Assembly (NCBI GenBank): GCA_963715995.1
Contig: OY970283.1
Coordinates: forward strand, 1,674,001-1,738,000
Direction of reading: 5' to 3'
Source: DATBDN01 sp963715995
GTDB taxonomy: Bacteria; Actinomycetota; Thermoleophilia; Solirubrobacterales; Thermoleophilaceae
Length of the DNA: 64,000 bases
Position 1 is the stretch's first letter; each line of letters starts with the position of its first letter. The position numbers and the translations under genes were made by a program. The notes beneath the pieces are model-generated. The model was not told the origin of the DNA. It ran no database searches and saw nothing but the letters and a program-made list of their open reading frames with translations. Below are positions 43,486 to 52,956 of the stretch, one piece after another.

Positions 43486-44481
43486 GTGACCGGCACGCTC
43501 GACTTTGCGCGTGAAGCCGGCGAGGGCGACCTCGCCACTGGCGCACCGAATTCGAACGCGCAGAAGATCGCCGCGCGCTCGCCGCTGGAGCTCTTCTGGC
43601 GCCGTCTGAAATCTGACAAGGTCGCCATGGCGGCGCTGATCTTCATCGTGCTGCTGATCGTGATCGCGATCTTCGCGCCGCTGGTCGTGAAGATCTTCGG
43701 CCAGCGCGGCCCGAATGTGCAGGGCACCAAGTACCTGGACTCGTTCGGAACGCCCAGCGGGCCGAGCTCGGCCAACTTCTTCGGCGTCGATCCGCTCGGG
43801 CGCTCTGTCTTCAGCCGCGTGATCTACGGCGCGCGCGTTTCGCTCGAGGTGGCACTGCTCGCAACGGCGATCTCGGTGGTCATCGGCGTCACCGTCGGAC
43901 TGGTCGCGGGCTTCTTCCGCGGCGTAATCGACACGATCCTCTCGCGCATCATCGACGTCTTCCTGGCCTTCCCGATCCTGCTGCTCGCGATCGGCCTGGC
44001 GTCGGCGTGCTCGCTGGGCAAGGGTTGCCTCGGCGGCCTGCTCCAGCCCGGCAAGTGGCTGGTGATGCTCGTGATCGCCTTCGTCAACTGGACCTACATC
44101 GCGCGCATCATCCGCGGCCAGGTCCTGTCGCTGCGCGAGAAGGAGTTCGTGGACGCGTCGCGCTCCCTCGGCGCCTCGAACGCTCGCATCCTGTTCCGCG
44201 AGCTGCTGCCGAACCTGGTCGCGCCGATCATCGTCTACTCCACGCTGATCATCCCGCAGAACGTGCTGTTCGAGGCCGCGCTGTCGTTCCTGGGCGTCGG
44301 CGTGCAGCCTCCGGACGCCAGCTGGGGGCAGATGATCGCGGACGCAACCGAGATCTTCGACACCGCTTGGTGGTACATGATGTTCCCCGGAGCGGCGCTG
44401 CTGTTGACCGTGCTTGCGTTCAACCTCCTGGGCGACGGGCTCCAGGACGCGCTGAACCCGCGGGCGTCGCGCTCCAACTGA
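43486..44481 (+). CDS. Oligopeptide ABC transporter permease, DppC/OppC type
   Basis: A 331-residue inner-membrane permease. It has an N-terminal helix (AMAALIFIVLLIVIAIFAPL), the FFGVDPLGRSVFSRVIYGARVSL block, and five more helices. The EAA loop that contacts the ATPase reads EFVDASRSLGASNARILFRELLPN. It pairs with the DppB-type permease at 46.4 kb and the two ATPases. GTG start only 12 bases after the sigma gene, so the transporter may share a transcript with the sigma locus. The substrate class is peptide-like. Confidence 0.93.
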   Translation: MTGTLDFAREAGEGDLATGAPNSNAQKIAARSPLELFWRRLKSDKVAMAALIFIVLLIVIAIFAPLVVKIFGQRGPNVQGTKYLDSFGTPSGPSSANFFGVDPLGRSVFSRVIYGARVSLEVALLATAISVVIGVTVGLVAGFFRGVIDTILSRIIDVFLAFPILLLAIGLASACSLGKGCLGGLLQPGKWLVMLVIAFVNWTYIARIIRGQVLSLREKEFVDASRSLGASNARILFRELLPNLVAPIIVYSTLIIPQNVLFEAALSFLGVGVQPPDASWGQMIADATEIFDTAWWYMMFPGAALLLTVLAFNLLGDGLQDALNPRASRSN

Positions 44482-44561
44482 CGCAAAAGACCCCCGAAAC
44501 GCGCTACTGTGCGCGCCGCACCCCTGGGGGGATTCACGTAAATCGAGGAGGACTCTTTCTA

Positions 44562-46325
44562 ATGCGCAAGCGCATCATCGTGCTCGCGATCGCGGTTCTG
44601 GCTCTGGTCGTTGCAGGCTGCGGAGGCAGCAGCAACAAGAGCTCGAGCAGTAGCGGCGCGAAGCCAGCCACAGCCGCGCCCACGAGCGCCAAGAAGGGGG
44701 GGCATCTCGATGTCCTCTCGCTCGCGGACGTCGACAGTCTCGATCCGGGCTACTGGTACTACCAGTACGACTACATGGCCCTCGAGCAGCCGACTCAGCG
44801 CGCGCTGTACAGCTGGGAGGCCGACAAGACCACGCCGACGCCCGACATCGCCACCGCCGACCCGGTCTACTCGGATGGCGGTAGGACGGTCACGATCAAG
44901 ATCCGCCCGGGCATCAAGTACAGCCCGGGCCCGGTCAAGCGCACGGTCAAGGCGGATGACTTCGTCTATTCGCTCACGCGCTGCTTCGAGCCGCAGGTCG
45001 GCAACGGCTACGTGAACGCGTACCTCGGCGACCTCGTCGGGCTCGACGCTTTCAAGAGCGGCAAGGCCAAGACCATCTCCGGCCTCTCCGCGCCAGACGA
45101 CAGCACGTTGGTCATGAAGTTCAACTCGCCGGCCGGCGTCGTCGGCCAGGCGCTGGCACTGCCGTGCACCGTTCCGGTGCCGCGGGAGTACGCGACCAAG
45201 TTCGACAGCGGCAAGCAGTCGACCTACGGCCAGCATCAGGTCTTCACCGGCCCGTACATGATCAAGGGGGCGGAGAGCGGCAACGTCAACGCCGGCTACA
45301 CCCCGGGCAAGAAGATCGAGCTGGTGCGCAACCCGAACTGGGGCGGCAAGGCTCAGGGCGACTTCAAGCCCGCCTACCTGGACTCGATCACGTTCCTGGG
45401 CGGCGAGGACATCTCGGTCGCCAGCCGCAAGATCCTGGCCGGCAAGGCTCTGATCTCGGGCGACTTCGCCGCTCCGCCGACGGCCACCCTGAAGGCGGCC
45501 TACACGAAGCAGCGTCAGCAGGTGGCGATCATCCCGTCGGGTGGTAACCGCTACATCGGGCTGAACAGCGCAATCCCGCCGTTCAACAACGAGAACCTGC
45601 GCAAGGCCGTCGTCGCGGCGACCAACCGCAACGCGTTGATCCAGACGCGCGGTGGGCCACTGCTCGGCAAGCCCGCCACGCACATCCTGCCGCCGGGTCT
45701 CGGTGGCTTCGAGGAGGCCGGGGGCTACGGCTCCAAGTACGACTACTACAAGGACCCGAACGGCGACATGGCCGTGGCCAAGAAGTACATGGCGGCCGCC
45801 GGGTTCCCGAGTGGCAAGTACAGCGGCCCGAAGATCCTGATGGTCGGCGACGATCAGCCGCCGGCATCGAAGACGGGTGAGGCGTTCCTGCAGACACTGA
45901 AGAGCCTCGGCTTCAACGTGAACTACAGGCAGGTGCCGCACGACGTCATGTACTCGAAGTTCTGCCAGGTGCCGAAGGCCAAGGTGAACATCTGCCCGAA
46001 CGTGGGCTGGGGTAAGGACTTCTTCGATCCCCAGTCGATGATCGACCCGACGTTCAACGGGAAGAACATCGTGCCGTCGGGCAACGTCAACTACCCGCAG
46101 CTGAACGACCCGAAGATCAATGCGGACATGAAGAAGGCCGAGCAGCTCACCGACACCACCGCACGGAACCAGGCCTGGGCCGCGATCGATGACGAGATCA
46201 CAGCCGGCGCCTACGTCGTGATGTGGATCTGGGACAACGACGTGAACCTCGAGGCGTCGAACGTCAACGGCGTCCAGAGCAAGTTCAACGCGTCCTGGGA
46301 CGTGACCTACACCTCGCTCAAGTAA
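44562..46325 (+). CDS. Peptide-type ABC transporter substrate-binding lipoprotein (SBP family 5), copy 1
   Basis: A 587-residue extracytoplasmic lipoprotein. The signal peptide ends LVVAGC with Cys20 lipidated, followed by a Ser/Gly linker. Family-5 blocks are visible: LDVLSLADVDSLDPGYWYYQY, SDGGRTVTIKIRPGIKYS, ADDFVYSLTR, GQHQVFTGPYMI, ELVRNPNW and FNNENLRKAVVAATNR. It is paralogous to the lipoprotein at 49.5 kb, including the shared CPNVGW/CPSVGW and DPTFNG blocks. A GAGGAGGA site lies upstream of the ATG. A strong terminator follows, so this gene ends its transcript. Confidence 0.93.
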   Translation: MRKRIIVLAIAVLALVVAGCGGSSNKSSSSSGAKPATAAPTSAKKGGHLDVLSLADVDSLDPGYWYYQYDYMALEQPTQRALYSWEADKTTPTPDIATADPVYSDGGRTVTIKIRPGIKYSPGPVKRTVKADDFVYSLTRCFEPQVGNGYVNAYLGDLVGLDAFKSGKAKTISGLSAPDDSTLVMKFNSPAGVVGQALALPCTVPVPREYATKFDSGKQSTYGQHQVFTGPYMIKGAESGNVNAGYTPGKKIELVRNPNWGGKAQGDFKPAYLDSITFLGGEDISVASRKILAGKALISGDFAAPPTATLKAAYTKQRQQVAIIPSGGNRYIGLNSAIPPFNNENLRKAVVAATNRNALIQTRGGPLLGKPATHILPPGLGGFEEAGGYGSKYDYYKDPNGDMAVAKKYMAAAGFPSGKYSGPKILMVGDDQPPASKTGEAFLQTLKSLGFNVNYRQVPHDVMYSKFCQVPKAKVNICPNVGWGKDFFDPQSMIDPTFNGKNIVPSGNVNYPQLNDPKINADMKKAEQLTDTTARNQAWAAIDDEITAGAYVVMWIWDNDVNLEASNVNGVQSKFNASWDVTYTSLK

Positions 46326-46351
46326 GGGCGAGCGCCTAGCGCAAGAAATGA

Positions 46352-46386
46352 AGGCCCCGGCGCCTCGAAGGTGCCGGGGCCTTTAC
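46352..46386 (+). terminator. Rho-independent terminator after the first substrate-binding gene
   Basis: AAGGCCCCGGC (46352-46362) pairs with GCCGGGGCCTT (46374-46384). The inner bases extend the stem by three more pairs, one of them G-U. The stem is followed by TTTACTCTT. The hairpin separates the first binding protein from dppB, though read-through is possible. Confidence 0.85.
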
Positions 46387-46399
46387 TCTTCTCGAACCG

Positions 46400-47362
46400 A
46401 TGCTGTCGTACATCATCCGGCGCCTTCTCTGGGTAGTGCTGCTGCTGTTCGTCGTCAGCGCGCTCACCTTCGTCATCTTCTACCTGCTGCCGAGCGCCGA
46501 TCCTGCGCAGTTGCGCGCCGGGCGCCAGCCGAACCCGCAGCTCGTCGAGCAGATCCGGCACAACCTCGGTCTCGACAAGCCGTGGTACGAGCAGTACTTC
46601 CACTACATCGGCCGCGTCATCTTCCACTTCGACTTCGGCTACAGCTACCAGAACACGATCAGCGTCAAGGATCAGTTGTTCCAGCGGCTGCCGGCCACGA
46701 TCTCGCTGGCCGTCGGCGCAGCGGTCGTGTGGCTCACCATCGGCATCTCGGTCGGCATCATCTCCGCGATTCGCAGCCGCAGCCTGCTCGACCGCACCGC
46801 CATGACAGGCGCGCTGATCGCGATCTCGGCGCCGGTCTACTGGCTCGGCCTGCTGTCGCTCTACCTGTTCGCGAACGACATCGGCAAGTTCCACGTCTTC
46901 GCAAGCGCCGGCACGTACGTGCCGATCAGCGAGAACGCGGCCAAGTGGTTCTCGTCGCTGCTGTTGCCGTGGTTCGTGCTCGCTGCTGCGTTCGCCGCCT
47001 TCTATGCGCGCCTGTTGCGCTCCAACCTGATCGAGACGATGGGGGAGGACTACATCCGCACCGCGCGCGCGAAGGGCCTGAGCGAGCGGCGCGTGGTGCT
47101 GCGCCACGGGCTGCGCAGCGCGATCACGCCGATCGTCACGGCCGCGGGCCTGGACATCGGCATCCTGCTCGGCGGCGCGATCCTGACCGAGTCGGTCTTC
47201 AACATCCCCGGCATAGGGCGGCTCGTGTTCGAGGCGATCCAGCACAGCGACCTGCCGATGATCCAGGGCACCGTGCTGATCGGAACCTTCTTCATCGTCG
47301 TGGCCAACCTGGTCGTGGACATCGTCTACGCCTTCCTCGACCCGCGGGTTCGATACGCGTGA
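46400..47362 (+). CDS. Oligopeptide ABC transporter permease, DppB/OppB type
   Basis: A 320-residue permease opening MLSYIIRRLLWVVLLLFVVSALTFVIFYLLP, the DppB signature. The block NLGLDKPWYEQYFHYIGRV follows, and the EAA loop is DYIRTARAKGLSERRVVLRHGLRSAITPI. Six membrane helices are apparent. It lies just after the terminator of the upstream binding-protein gene and overlaps the ATPase gene by four bases (GTGA). With the DppC-type gene at 43.5 kb it forms the membrane channel. Confidence 0.93.
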   Translation: MLSYIIRRLLWVVLLLFVVSALTFVIFYLLPSADPAQLRAGRQPNPQLVEQIRHNLGLDKPWYEQYFHYIGRVIFHFDFGYSYQNTISVKDQLFQRLPATISLAVGAAVVWLTIGISVGIISAIRSRSLLDRTAMTGALIAISAPVYWLGLLSLYLFANDIGKFHVFASAGTYVPISENAAKWFSSLLLPWFVLAAAFAAFYARLLRSNLIETMGEDYIRTARAKGLSERRVVLRHGLRSAITPIVTAAGLDIGILLGGAILTESVFNIPGIGRLVFEAIQHSDLPMIQGTVLIGTFFIVVANLVVDIVYAFLDPRVRYA

Positions 47363-48429
47363 GCGCCGCCGAGCCGCTGCTCGACGTCAAGGACCTGTCG
47401 GTGGAGTTCGCCACCGAGGACGGCGTTGTGCGCGCGGTCGACGGCGTGTCGTTCAGCGTCGGGCGCGGGCAGTCGGTCGGGATCGTGGGCGAGTCGGGCT
47501 CCGGCAAGAGCGTTTCGATGCTCACCGTCATGGGCCTGTCGCGCTCGCGGAACGCGACGATCTCCGGCAGTGCCGTGTTCGAGGGCAAGGACCTGCTCCA
47601 GGCATCCACCGCCGAGCTGCGCGCCATCCGCGGCAACGAGATCGCGATGATCTTCCAGGACCCGCTGTCGTCGCTTCACCCCTTCTACAAGGTCGGCTGG
47701 CAGCTGATCGAGGCTGTCCGCGCCCACCGCGACGTGTCGAAGGCGCAGGCGCGCGAGCGCGCCGTCGAGTTGCTCGGCCTGGTCGGCATCCCGAGCCCGC
47801 GCGAGCGCGTCGACTCCTACCCGCACGAGTTCTCGGGCGGCATGCGCCAGCGCGCGATGATCGCGATGGCGCTGGCCAACGAGCCCAAGCTCCTGATCGC
47901 CGACGAGCCCACCACGGCGCTCGACGTGACGGTTCAGGCCCAGATCCTCGAGCTGATCGCCCGCCTCCAGCAGGAGCTCAACATGGCGCTGGTGCTGATC
48001 ACGCACGACCTCGGAGTGGTGGCGGAGGTGACCAAGGAGGTCAACGTCATGTACGCCGGCGAGGTCGTCGAGCGCGCATCGACCGAGCACATCTTCGCCG
48101 CGCCGCAGCACCCGTACACGTGGGGCCTGCTGCGCTCGATCCCGCGCCTGGACCGCCCGCGCAACGAGCCCCTCGTGCCTATTCCAGGGCGCCCGCCGAG
48201 CCTGGTCGACCCGCCGCAGGGCTGCCGCTTCTACGCCCGCTGCCCGTACGAGCCCGCCGAGGCCCTGGATCACCACCCAGACCTCGAGGCCGTCGCCGAC
48301 GCGGGCGACCACTCGGTGCGCTGCCTGCTCGCCGCGGCGACGCGGCGCGAGATCTGGGACCAGCTCAAGCAGGGCAAGTCTCCGGATGACGTCAAGCAGG
48401 GGCTCAGCGTCGAGACGGGGGCCGGATGA
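47359..48429 (+). CDS. Oligopeptide ABC transporter ATP-binding protein, DppD/OppD type
   Basis: A 356-residue ATPase. Walker A is GESGSGKSV, the Q-loop block is IFQDPLSSLHPF, the signature is FSGGMRQRAMIAMAL, Walker B is LLIADEPTTALD, and the H-loop is ITHDLGVVAE. The C-terminal oligopeptide extension has the CRFYARCPYEPAEAL...VRCLL pattern; cysteines of this type bind an Fe-S cluster in related proteins. The C-terminus is longer than usual, with RREIWDQLKQGKSPDDVKQGL. GTG start; the end overlaps the next ATPase. Confidence 0.93.
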   Translation: MSAAEPLLDVKDLSVEFATEDGVVRAVDGVSFSVGRGQSVGIVGESGSGKSVSMLTVMGLSRSRNATISGSAVFEGKDLLQASTAELRAIRGNEIAMIFQDPLSSLHPFYKVGWQLIEAVRAHRDVSKAQARERAVELLGLVGIPSPRERVDSYPHEFSGGMRQRAMIAMALANEPKLLIADEPTTALDVTVQAQILELIARLQQELNMALVLITHDLGVVAEVTKEVNVMYAGEVVERASTEHIFAAPQHPYTWGLLRSIPRLDRPRNEPLVPIPGRPPSLVDPPQGCRFYARCPYEPAEALDHHPDLEAVADAGDHSVRCLLAAATRREIWDQLKQGKSPDDVKQGLSVETGAG

Positions 48430-49469
48430 GCACCACCGATACAGGAACGCCGCTCGTCGAGGTGCGCGACCTCGTCAAGCACTTCCCGATCTCGAAGGGC
48501 ATCGTCTTCCAGAAGCAGGTCGGCGCGGTGCGCGCGGTCGACGGCGTGTCGTTCGACGTCAAGCAGGGCGAGGCGCTCGGCATCGTCGGCGAGACCGGCT
48601 GCGGCAAGTCCACCACGGCGCGGCTGATGAACCGCCTGCTCGACCCGACCAGTGGAAGCATCAAGGTGAACGGCCAGGAGATCGCCGGGCTCTCGCGCCG
48701 CGAGATGAAGCCGCTGCGCCGCGAGATCCAGATGATCTTCCAGGACCCGTACTCGTCGCTCAACCCGCGCAAGACGGTCGGGGCGATCATCGCCGAGCCG
48801 TTCGTGATCCACGACATGAAGTCGGGCCAGGGCGAGCGCAAGAAGGCAGTGCAGGACCTGATGGAGCAGGTGGGCCTCAACCCCGAGCACTACAACCGCT
48901 ACCCGCACGAGTTCTCCGGCGGCCAGCGTCAGCGCATCGGCGTTGCGCGCGCTCTCGCTCTCCAGCCGAAGATGATCATCGCCGACGAGCCGGTGTCCGC
49001 GCTCGACGTTTCGATCCAGGCGCAGATCCTGAACCTGCTGCGCGACCTCCAGCGCGAGTACGACCTGACGCTGGTCTTGATCTCACACGACCTGTCGGTG
49101 GTGCGCCACATGTGCGACCGCGTCGCGGTCATGTACCTCGGCAAGATCGTCGAGCTGGCGGAGTCAGACGCTCTCTACGCGCACCCGCAGCACCCCTACA
49201 CAGGCGCCCTGCTCTCGGCGGTCCCGGTGCCCGACCCCGCGATCGCGGCGCGTCGGCAGCAGGCGGTTCCGGGCGGCGACGTGCCGAGCCCGACCAACCC
49301 GCCGCCCGCCTGCCGCTTCCACACGCGCTGCCCGAAGATGCAGCAGATCTGCTCGGAGGAGGAGCCTCTGCTGGAGCAGAAAGCGGTCGGCGACATGGCC
49401 GCATGCCACTTCCCGCTGACCGACGAAGAGGCGGCCGAGCGGACGGGTCGGCGCCCCGCACCCGCCTGA
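48426..49469 (+). CDS. Oligopeptide ABC transporter ATP-binding protein, DppF/OppF type
   Basis: A 347-residue ATPase. It has the DppF-type N-terminus with an insertion (LVKHFPISKGIVFQKQVGAVRAVDGVSF). Walker A is GETGCGKST, the signature FSGGQRQRIGVARAL, Walker B MIIADEPVSALD, and the H-loop ISHDLSVVRH. The C-terminal Cys-containing segment (CRFHTRCPKMQQICSEEEP...ACHFP) is present. It pairs with the DppD-type ATPase. Overlap of four bases with the preceding gene. Confidence 0.93.
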   Translation: MSTTDTGTPLVEVRDLVKHFPISKGIVFQKQVGAVRAVDGVSFDVKQGEALGIVGETGCGKSTTARLMNRLLDPTSGSIKVNGQEIAGLSRREMKPLRREIQMIFQDPYSSLNPRKTVGAIIAEPFVIHDMKSGQGERKKAVQDLMEQVGLNPEHYNRYPHEFSGGQRQRIGVARALALQPKMIIADEPVSALDVSIQAQILNLLRDLQREYDLTLVLISHDLSVVRHMCDRVAVMYLGKIVELAESDALYAHPQHPYTGALLSAVPVPDPAIAARRQQAVPGGDVPSPTNPPPACRFHTRCPKMQQICSEEEPLLEQKAVGDMAACHFPLTDEEAAERTGRRPAPA

Positions 49470-49508
49470 TCTGGTAGGAAATCGTCTTACCAACGAGGAG
49501 GGAAGCGC

Positions 49509-51284
49509 ATGAGGTGGACTCGAATCATGTCGCTGCTCGCCGTGGCATTGATCGCGGCACTGGCCGCGGGTTGCGGCAGCAGCAACAAGAACAAGAGCAG
49601 TTCTTCGTCGAAGGGCGCGCCGACGAGCGCGCCGTCAACCGCCAAGAAGGGCGGCACGCTGACGATGCTGTCGTCCGGCGACGTCGACAACAACCTGGAC
49701 CCGGGCTACTCGTACTACCAGTACGACTTCGAGCTCGACAACGACCTGCACCGGACCCTGTTCCGCTACAAGCCGAACGACACGGTCAAGCCTTCACCCG
49801 ACCTTGCTGCCGGCGAGCCGACGATCTCGGCCGACGGCAAGGAGATCTCGATCAAGATCAAGCACGGGATCAAGTTCAGCCCGCCGGTCAATCGTGAGGT
49901 CACGACCGCGGACGTGAAGTACGCGATGGAGCGTGACTTCCTGCCGCAGGTCGGCAACGGCTACGCGAACTCGTACTGGCCGGACATCATCGGCGCCAAG
50001 GACATGGCGTCGGGCAAGGCCAAGACGATCTCGGGCATCACGACGCCTGACAAGTACACGCTCGACATCAAGCTGAACCGCCCCGTCGCGGCGATCGTCA
50101 TCGGCGCGATGGCGCTGCCCGGTACCGCTCCGGTGCCGAAGGAGTACGCGGCGAAGTTCGACGCGGGCAAGAAGTCCGACTACGGCCCGCATCTCGTCAC
50201 GACTGGCCCGTACATGGTCCAGAACGACGCGAGCGGCAAGGTCACCGGCTACCAGCCGGGGCGCCGCATCGTGCTGGTGCGCAACCCCAACTGGGACGCG
50301 AAGACCGACTGGCGTCCCGCCTACCTGGACAAGATCATCATCCAGGAGGGCACCGATCCCGTCGTCGGCAACAAGAAGGTGCTCGACGGGCAGTCCCTGA
50401 TCGGGAACCCGGTCGACCTGGCACCGACGCCCGCGTTCCTCAAGAGCGCATTGAACGGCGCGAAGAAGAACCTGCTCATCCCGTCGCCCTACACCGGGCG
50501 CACGCGCTGGGTGGCTCTGAACGTGAAGCAGAAGCCGTTCGACGACATCAACGTCCGCAAGGCGGTGTTCGCCGGGCTGGATCGCCAGGCGATGGTGCTG
50601 GCATTCGGCGGTGAGACGATCGGAAAGGTCGCCACTCACATCATCCCGCCGGGTGTTGCGGGATTCGACCAGGCCGGCGGCTTTGCCGGTCCGGACTTCG
50701 ACTACATCAAGAACCCGGCCGGTGATGCGACGGTGGCCGCGAGCTACCTCAAGAAGGCCGGCTTCGCCAGCGGCAAGTACAGCGGCCCCAAGATCACGAT
50801 GGTCGCGGACGAGGCCGGCAACCAGAAGGCAGCGGCGGAGATAGTGCTGAACAGCCTCCAGAAGCTGGGCTTCAAGGTGAACTTCCGGACCACCGTGCGC
50901 GACACGATGTTCTCGAAGTTCTGTGCCGTGCCGACCAACGAGCCCGCGATCTGCCCGAGTGTCGGGTGGCTCAAGGACTTCGCCGACCCGCAGACGATGC
51001 TCGACCCGACGTTCAACGGGAGCAACATCGTCCCGAACGGCAACGTCAACTGGTCGCAGCTGAACGACCCGAAGATCAATGCGGATCTGGCCAAGGCCGA
51101 GACGGTCGTCGGCGACGACGCCAGGGCACAGGCCTGGGCGAACATCGACAAGGAGATCATGGGCACGGCCGCGGCCATCCCGTGGAACTGGGACAAGCCG
51201 TACCTGGTGGCCTCGTCGGACGTGAACCCGGTCCTCAACAAGGCAAACGCTGCTTGGGACCTGAGCTCGATCAGCCTGAAGTAG
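49509..51284 (+). CDS. Peptide-type ABC transporter substrate-binding lipoprotein (SBP family 5), copy 2
   Basis: A 591-residue lipoprotein; the signal peptide ends ALAAGC with Cys22 as lipid site. It shares fold blocks with the first copy (LTMLSSGDVDNNLDPGYSYYQYDF, ADVKYAMERDF, TTGPYMVQ, VLVRNPNW, FDDINVRKAVFAGLDR, DPTFNG). The GAGGAGG ribosome binding site before the ATG is strong. It is the last gene of the dppBDF cluster. Two binding proteins for one permease would widen substrate range. Its 3' end overlaps the convergent gene by 14 bases. Confidence 0.93.
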   Translation: MRWTRIMSLLAVALIAALAAGCGSSNKNKSSSSSKGAPTSAPSTAKKGGTLTMLSSGDVDNNLDPGYSYYQYDFELDNDLHRTLFRYKPNDTVKPSPDLAAGEPTISADGKEISIKIKHGIKFSPPVNREVTTADVKYAMERDFLPQVGNGYANSYWPDIIGAKDMASGKAKTISGITTPDKYTLDIKLNRPVAAIVIGAMALPGTAPVPKEYAAKFDAGKKSDYGPHLVTTGPYMVQNDASGKVTGYQPGRRIVLVRNPNWDAKTDWRPAYLDKIIIQEGTDPVVGNKKVLDGQSLIGNPVDLAPTPAFLKSALNGAKKNLLIPSPYTGRTRWVALNVKQKPFDDINVRKAVFAGLDRQAMVLAFGGETIGKVATHIIPPGVAGFDQAGGFAGPDFDYIKNPAGDATVAASYLKKAGFASGKYSGPKITMVADEAGNQKAAAEIVLNSLQKLGFKVNFRTTVRDTMFSKFCAVPTNEPAICPSVGWLKDFADPQTMLDPTFNGSNIVPNGNVNWSQLNDPKINADLAKAETVVGDDARAQAWANIDKEIMGTAAAIPWNWDKPYLVASSDVNPVLNKANAAWDLSSISLK

Positions 51285-52911
51285 CAGTAGACGCAAGCTC
51301 GACGTGCCCCGGCGTTCGCGCCGGGGCACGGCTGAGCGTCACATCAGGGGCCAGCAGCGCTAGGAACGCCGCCCCCGCGAACCAGTCGACGTAGTTGAAG
51401 CTCCAGTAGCCGCCCGCGATCTCGACGGCTATCAGCACCGCCGCCGCTCCTGCGGCCAGCTCGCGCAGGCCTTGTTCCGGCGCCCGCCGCGCGGCCGTGA
51501 CGACGATGACCAGGGCGGCGAGGCCCGCCGCGACCGGATGCAGCCAGCCGAGCGACGGGTGAAGCCCCCAGAGCGTGAACGCCGAGTCGCGGTGCACCTG
51601 GTAGCCCCCCGTCGACTCCCAGACGGTGTGCAATCCGGACTGGTGCAGATAGGGAAGGAACGCTCCTGCGAAGACGCCCGCCGCGACGAGCGCCGTGAGG
51701 GCCGCCCTCGACCGTGAGCGCTCCGGCCTGATCGCGAACAGCGGCACCAGCGCCAGCGGCGCGAACTTGGCCGCGGCGCCGAAGCCGAGCGCGGCGCCGC
51801 GCAGCACCGGCGAGCTCGCCGCGACCAGTGCCGCGAGCACTGCGAGCGCAACGAGCGCGTCGTTCGAGCTTGCGATCAGCGGCGCAAAGGTGAGCGGGCA
51901 TGCAACCCACGCGTAGGCCAGCGTCAGCCCCAGGCGCCGGCCGCCGGCGCCGGGTGCGACGCGCCGGCCCAGCACCGTCAGCAGCGCGATCGCGCCGGTG
52001 TCCGCCAGGATCGCGACCAGGCGCACGCCGAGCATGTAGTTGGGCGCCCAGTCGGGACCGAGCGGCCAGATCAGGCTGAACGGCACGTAGAGGAGGTAGT
52101 TGACCGGCCCGTAGGTGTCGAAGTGGGCCGGATGGAAGGTGTAGAGCTGCCAGCCGTGGATGATGCTGTCGGCGCCGAAGGCACCCGAGTAGCCCACGTC
52201 CCCGACCGGCGCCCACCAGAGATTGCACGCCGCTCGCGCCAGGACGAGCACGACGATGCCCACGATGAGTGTCCTCTCGCTGATGCGCAGAGGGGCGGGG
52301 CTCCCGCGCCGGGCGCTGCCGCATGCGATCTGGACGCAGCGCGCGAGCAGGTAGAGCAGCGGCATGTACTGGAGTGGCACCGCGGCAGCCGCGTGGCCGT
52401 AGCTCAGGAGCACCAGGTCGCCGGCCAGCGCCACGAACGCCAGCAGGTCCAGGTGCGCCAGCCGGAGCGCTCGCCGCCGGTCCAGAAACGGCGCGAGGAA
52501 CAGCACGCTCAGGACCACCAGCGCGATGGTGGTGCGCGTCCGCAGCGCGCTGCGGCCGTGGTAGACGCTGTGGATCTCGACGTACGGGCCGGCTACGACC
52601 TTGCCGATCAGCAGTGGCTGCCGGCCGCTGACCGTGGCGCGGGCGACCTCCCGCGTGCCGCGGAAGTACGAGACCTGCCAGTTGCCGGCCAGCTCCGAGA
52701 CCTGGGCGCGCAGCGGGCCGTGGCGCCGCTCGCCGCGCACCGCGGAGCTGGCGCCCGCAACGGCCCTGGCCTGGCTCGGCCGCACGAGGTAGCCGGCGGG
52801 AAGCCGGTTGCCGTGGACCGGCACGGCGATCAGGTAGTCGGTGGCCTGGGCGCTCGGCGCCGCGACGGCGAGCACGGCCAGCACCGCGACGCCGACACGG
52901 CCAATACCCAT
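51271..52911 (-). CDS. Polytopic membrane protein, GT-C glycosyltransferase-like
   Basis: A 546-residue membrane protein. An N-terminal signal is followed by an extracytoplasmic domain of about 100 residues (VPVHGNRLPAGYLVRPSQ...), then about ten membrane helices. The segment FGADSIIHGWQLYTFHPAHFDTYGPVNYLLYVPFSLIWP, with acidic and aromatic residues in the first large loop, resembles polyprenyl-phosphate-mannose-dependent GT-C enzymes. Substrate is unknown. ATG start; about 45 bases separate it from divergent alaS. The C-terminal 15 residues run through the hairpin of the convergent operon. Confidence 0.75.
   Translation of the reverse strand: MGIGRVGVAVLAVLAVAAPSAQATDYLIAVPVHGNRLPAGYLVRPSQARAVAGASSAVRGERRHGPLRAQVSELAGNWQVSYFRGTREVARATVSGRQPLLIGKVVAGPYVEIHSVYHGRSALRTRTTIALVVLSVLFLAPFLDRRRALRLAHLDLLAFVALAGDLVLLSYGHAAAAVPLQYMPLLYLLARCVQIACGSARRGSPAPLRISERTLIVGIVVLVLARAACNLWWAPVGDVGYSGAFGADSIIHGWQLYTFHPAHFDTYGPVNYLLYVPFSLIWPLGPDWAPNYMLGVRLVAILADTGAIALLTVLGRRVAPGAGGRRLGLTLAYAWVACPLTFAPLIASSNDALVALAVLAALVAASSPVLRGAALGFGAAAKFAPLALVPLFAIRPERSRSRAALTALVAAGVFAGAFLPYLHQSGLHTVWESTGGYQVHRDSAFTLWGLHPSLGWLHPVAAGLAALVIVVTAARRAPEQGLRELAAGAAAVLIAVEIAGGYWSFNYVDWFAGAAFLALLAPDVTLSRAPARTPGHVELASTATSG
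51304..51329. terminator. Hairpin between convergent genes
   Basis: A perfect 11-base stem, GTGCCCCGGCG with CGCCGGGGCAC, closed by a TTCG tetraloop. There is no long U-tract on either strand. It follows the second binding-protein gene by 19 bases and is inside the last codons of the convergent membrane protein gene, so it may serve as a terminator for the plus-strand operon. Confidence 0.65.
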
Positions 52912-52956
52912 CGCCGGATCTTAAGCGGCCAGGGCTGGCTCCTAGACTGCCCGCCC

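Noticed and set aside
52123..52956. In-frame upstream extension of alaS by 278 codons
   Set aside because: AlaRS starts at the GTG at 52957 by family comparison; the extension is the reverse complement of the membrane-protein gene and has no fold.
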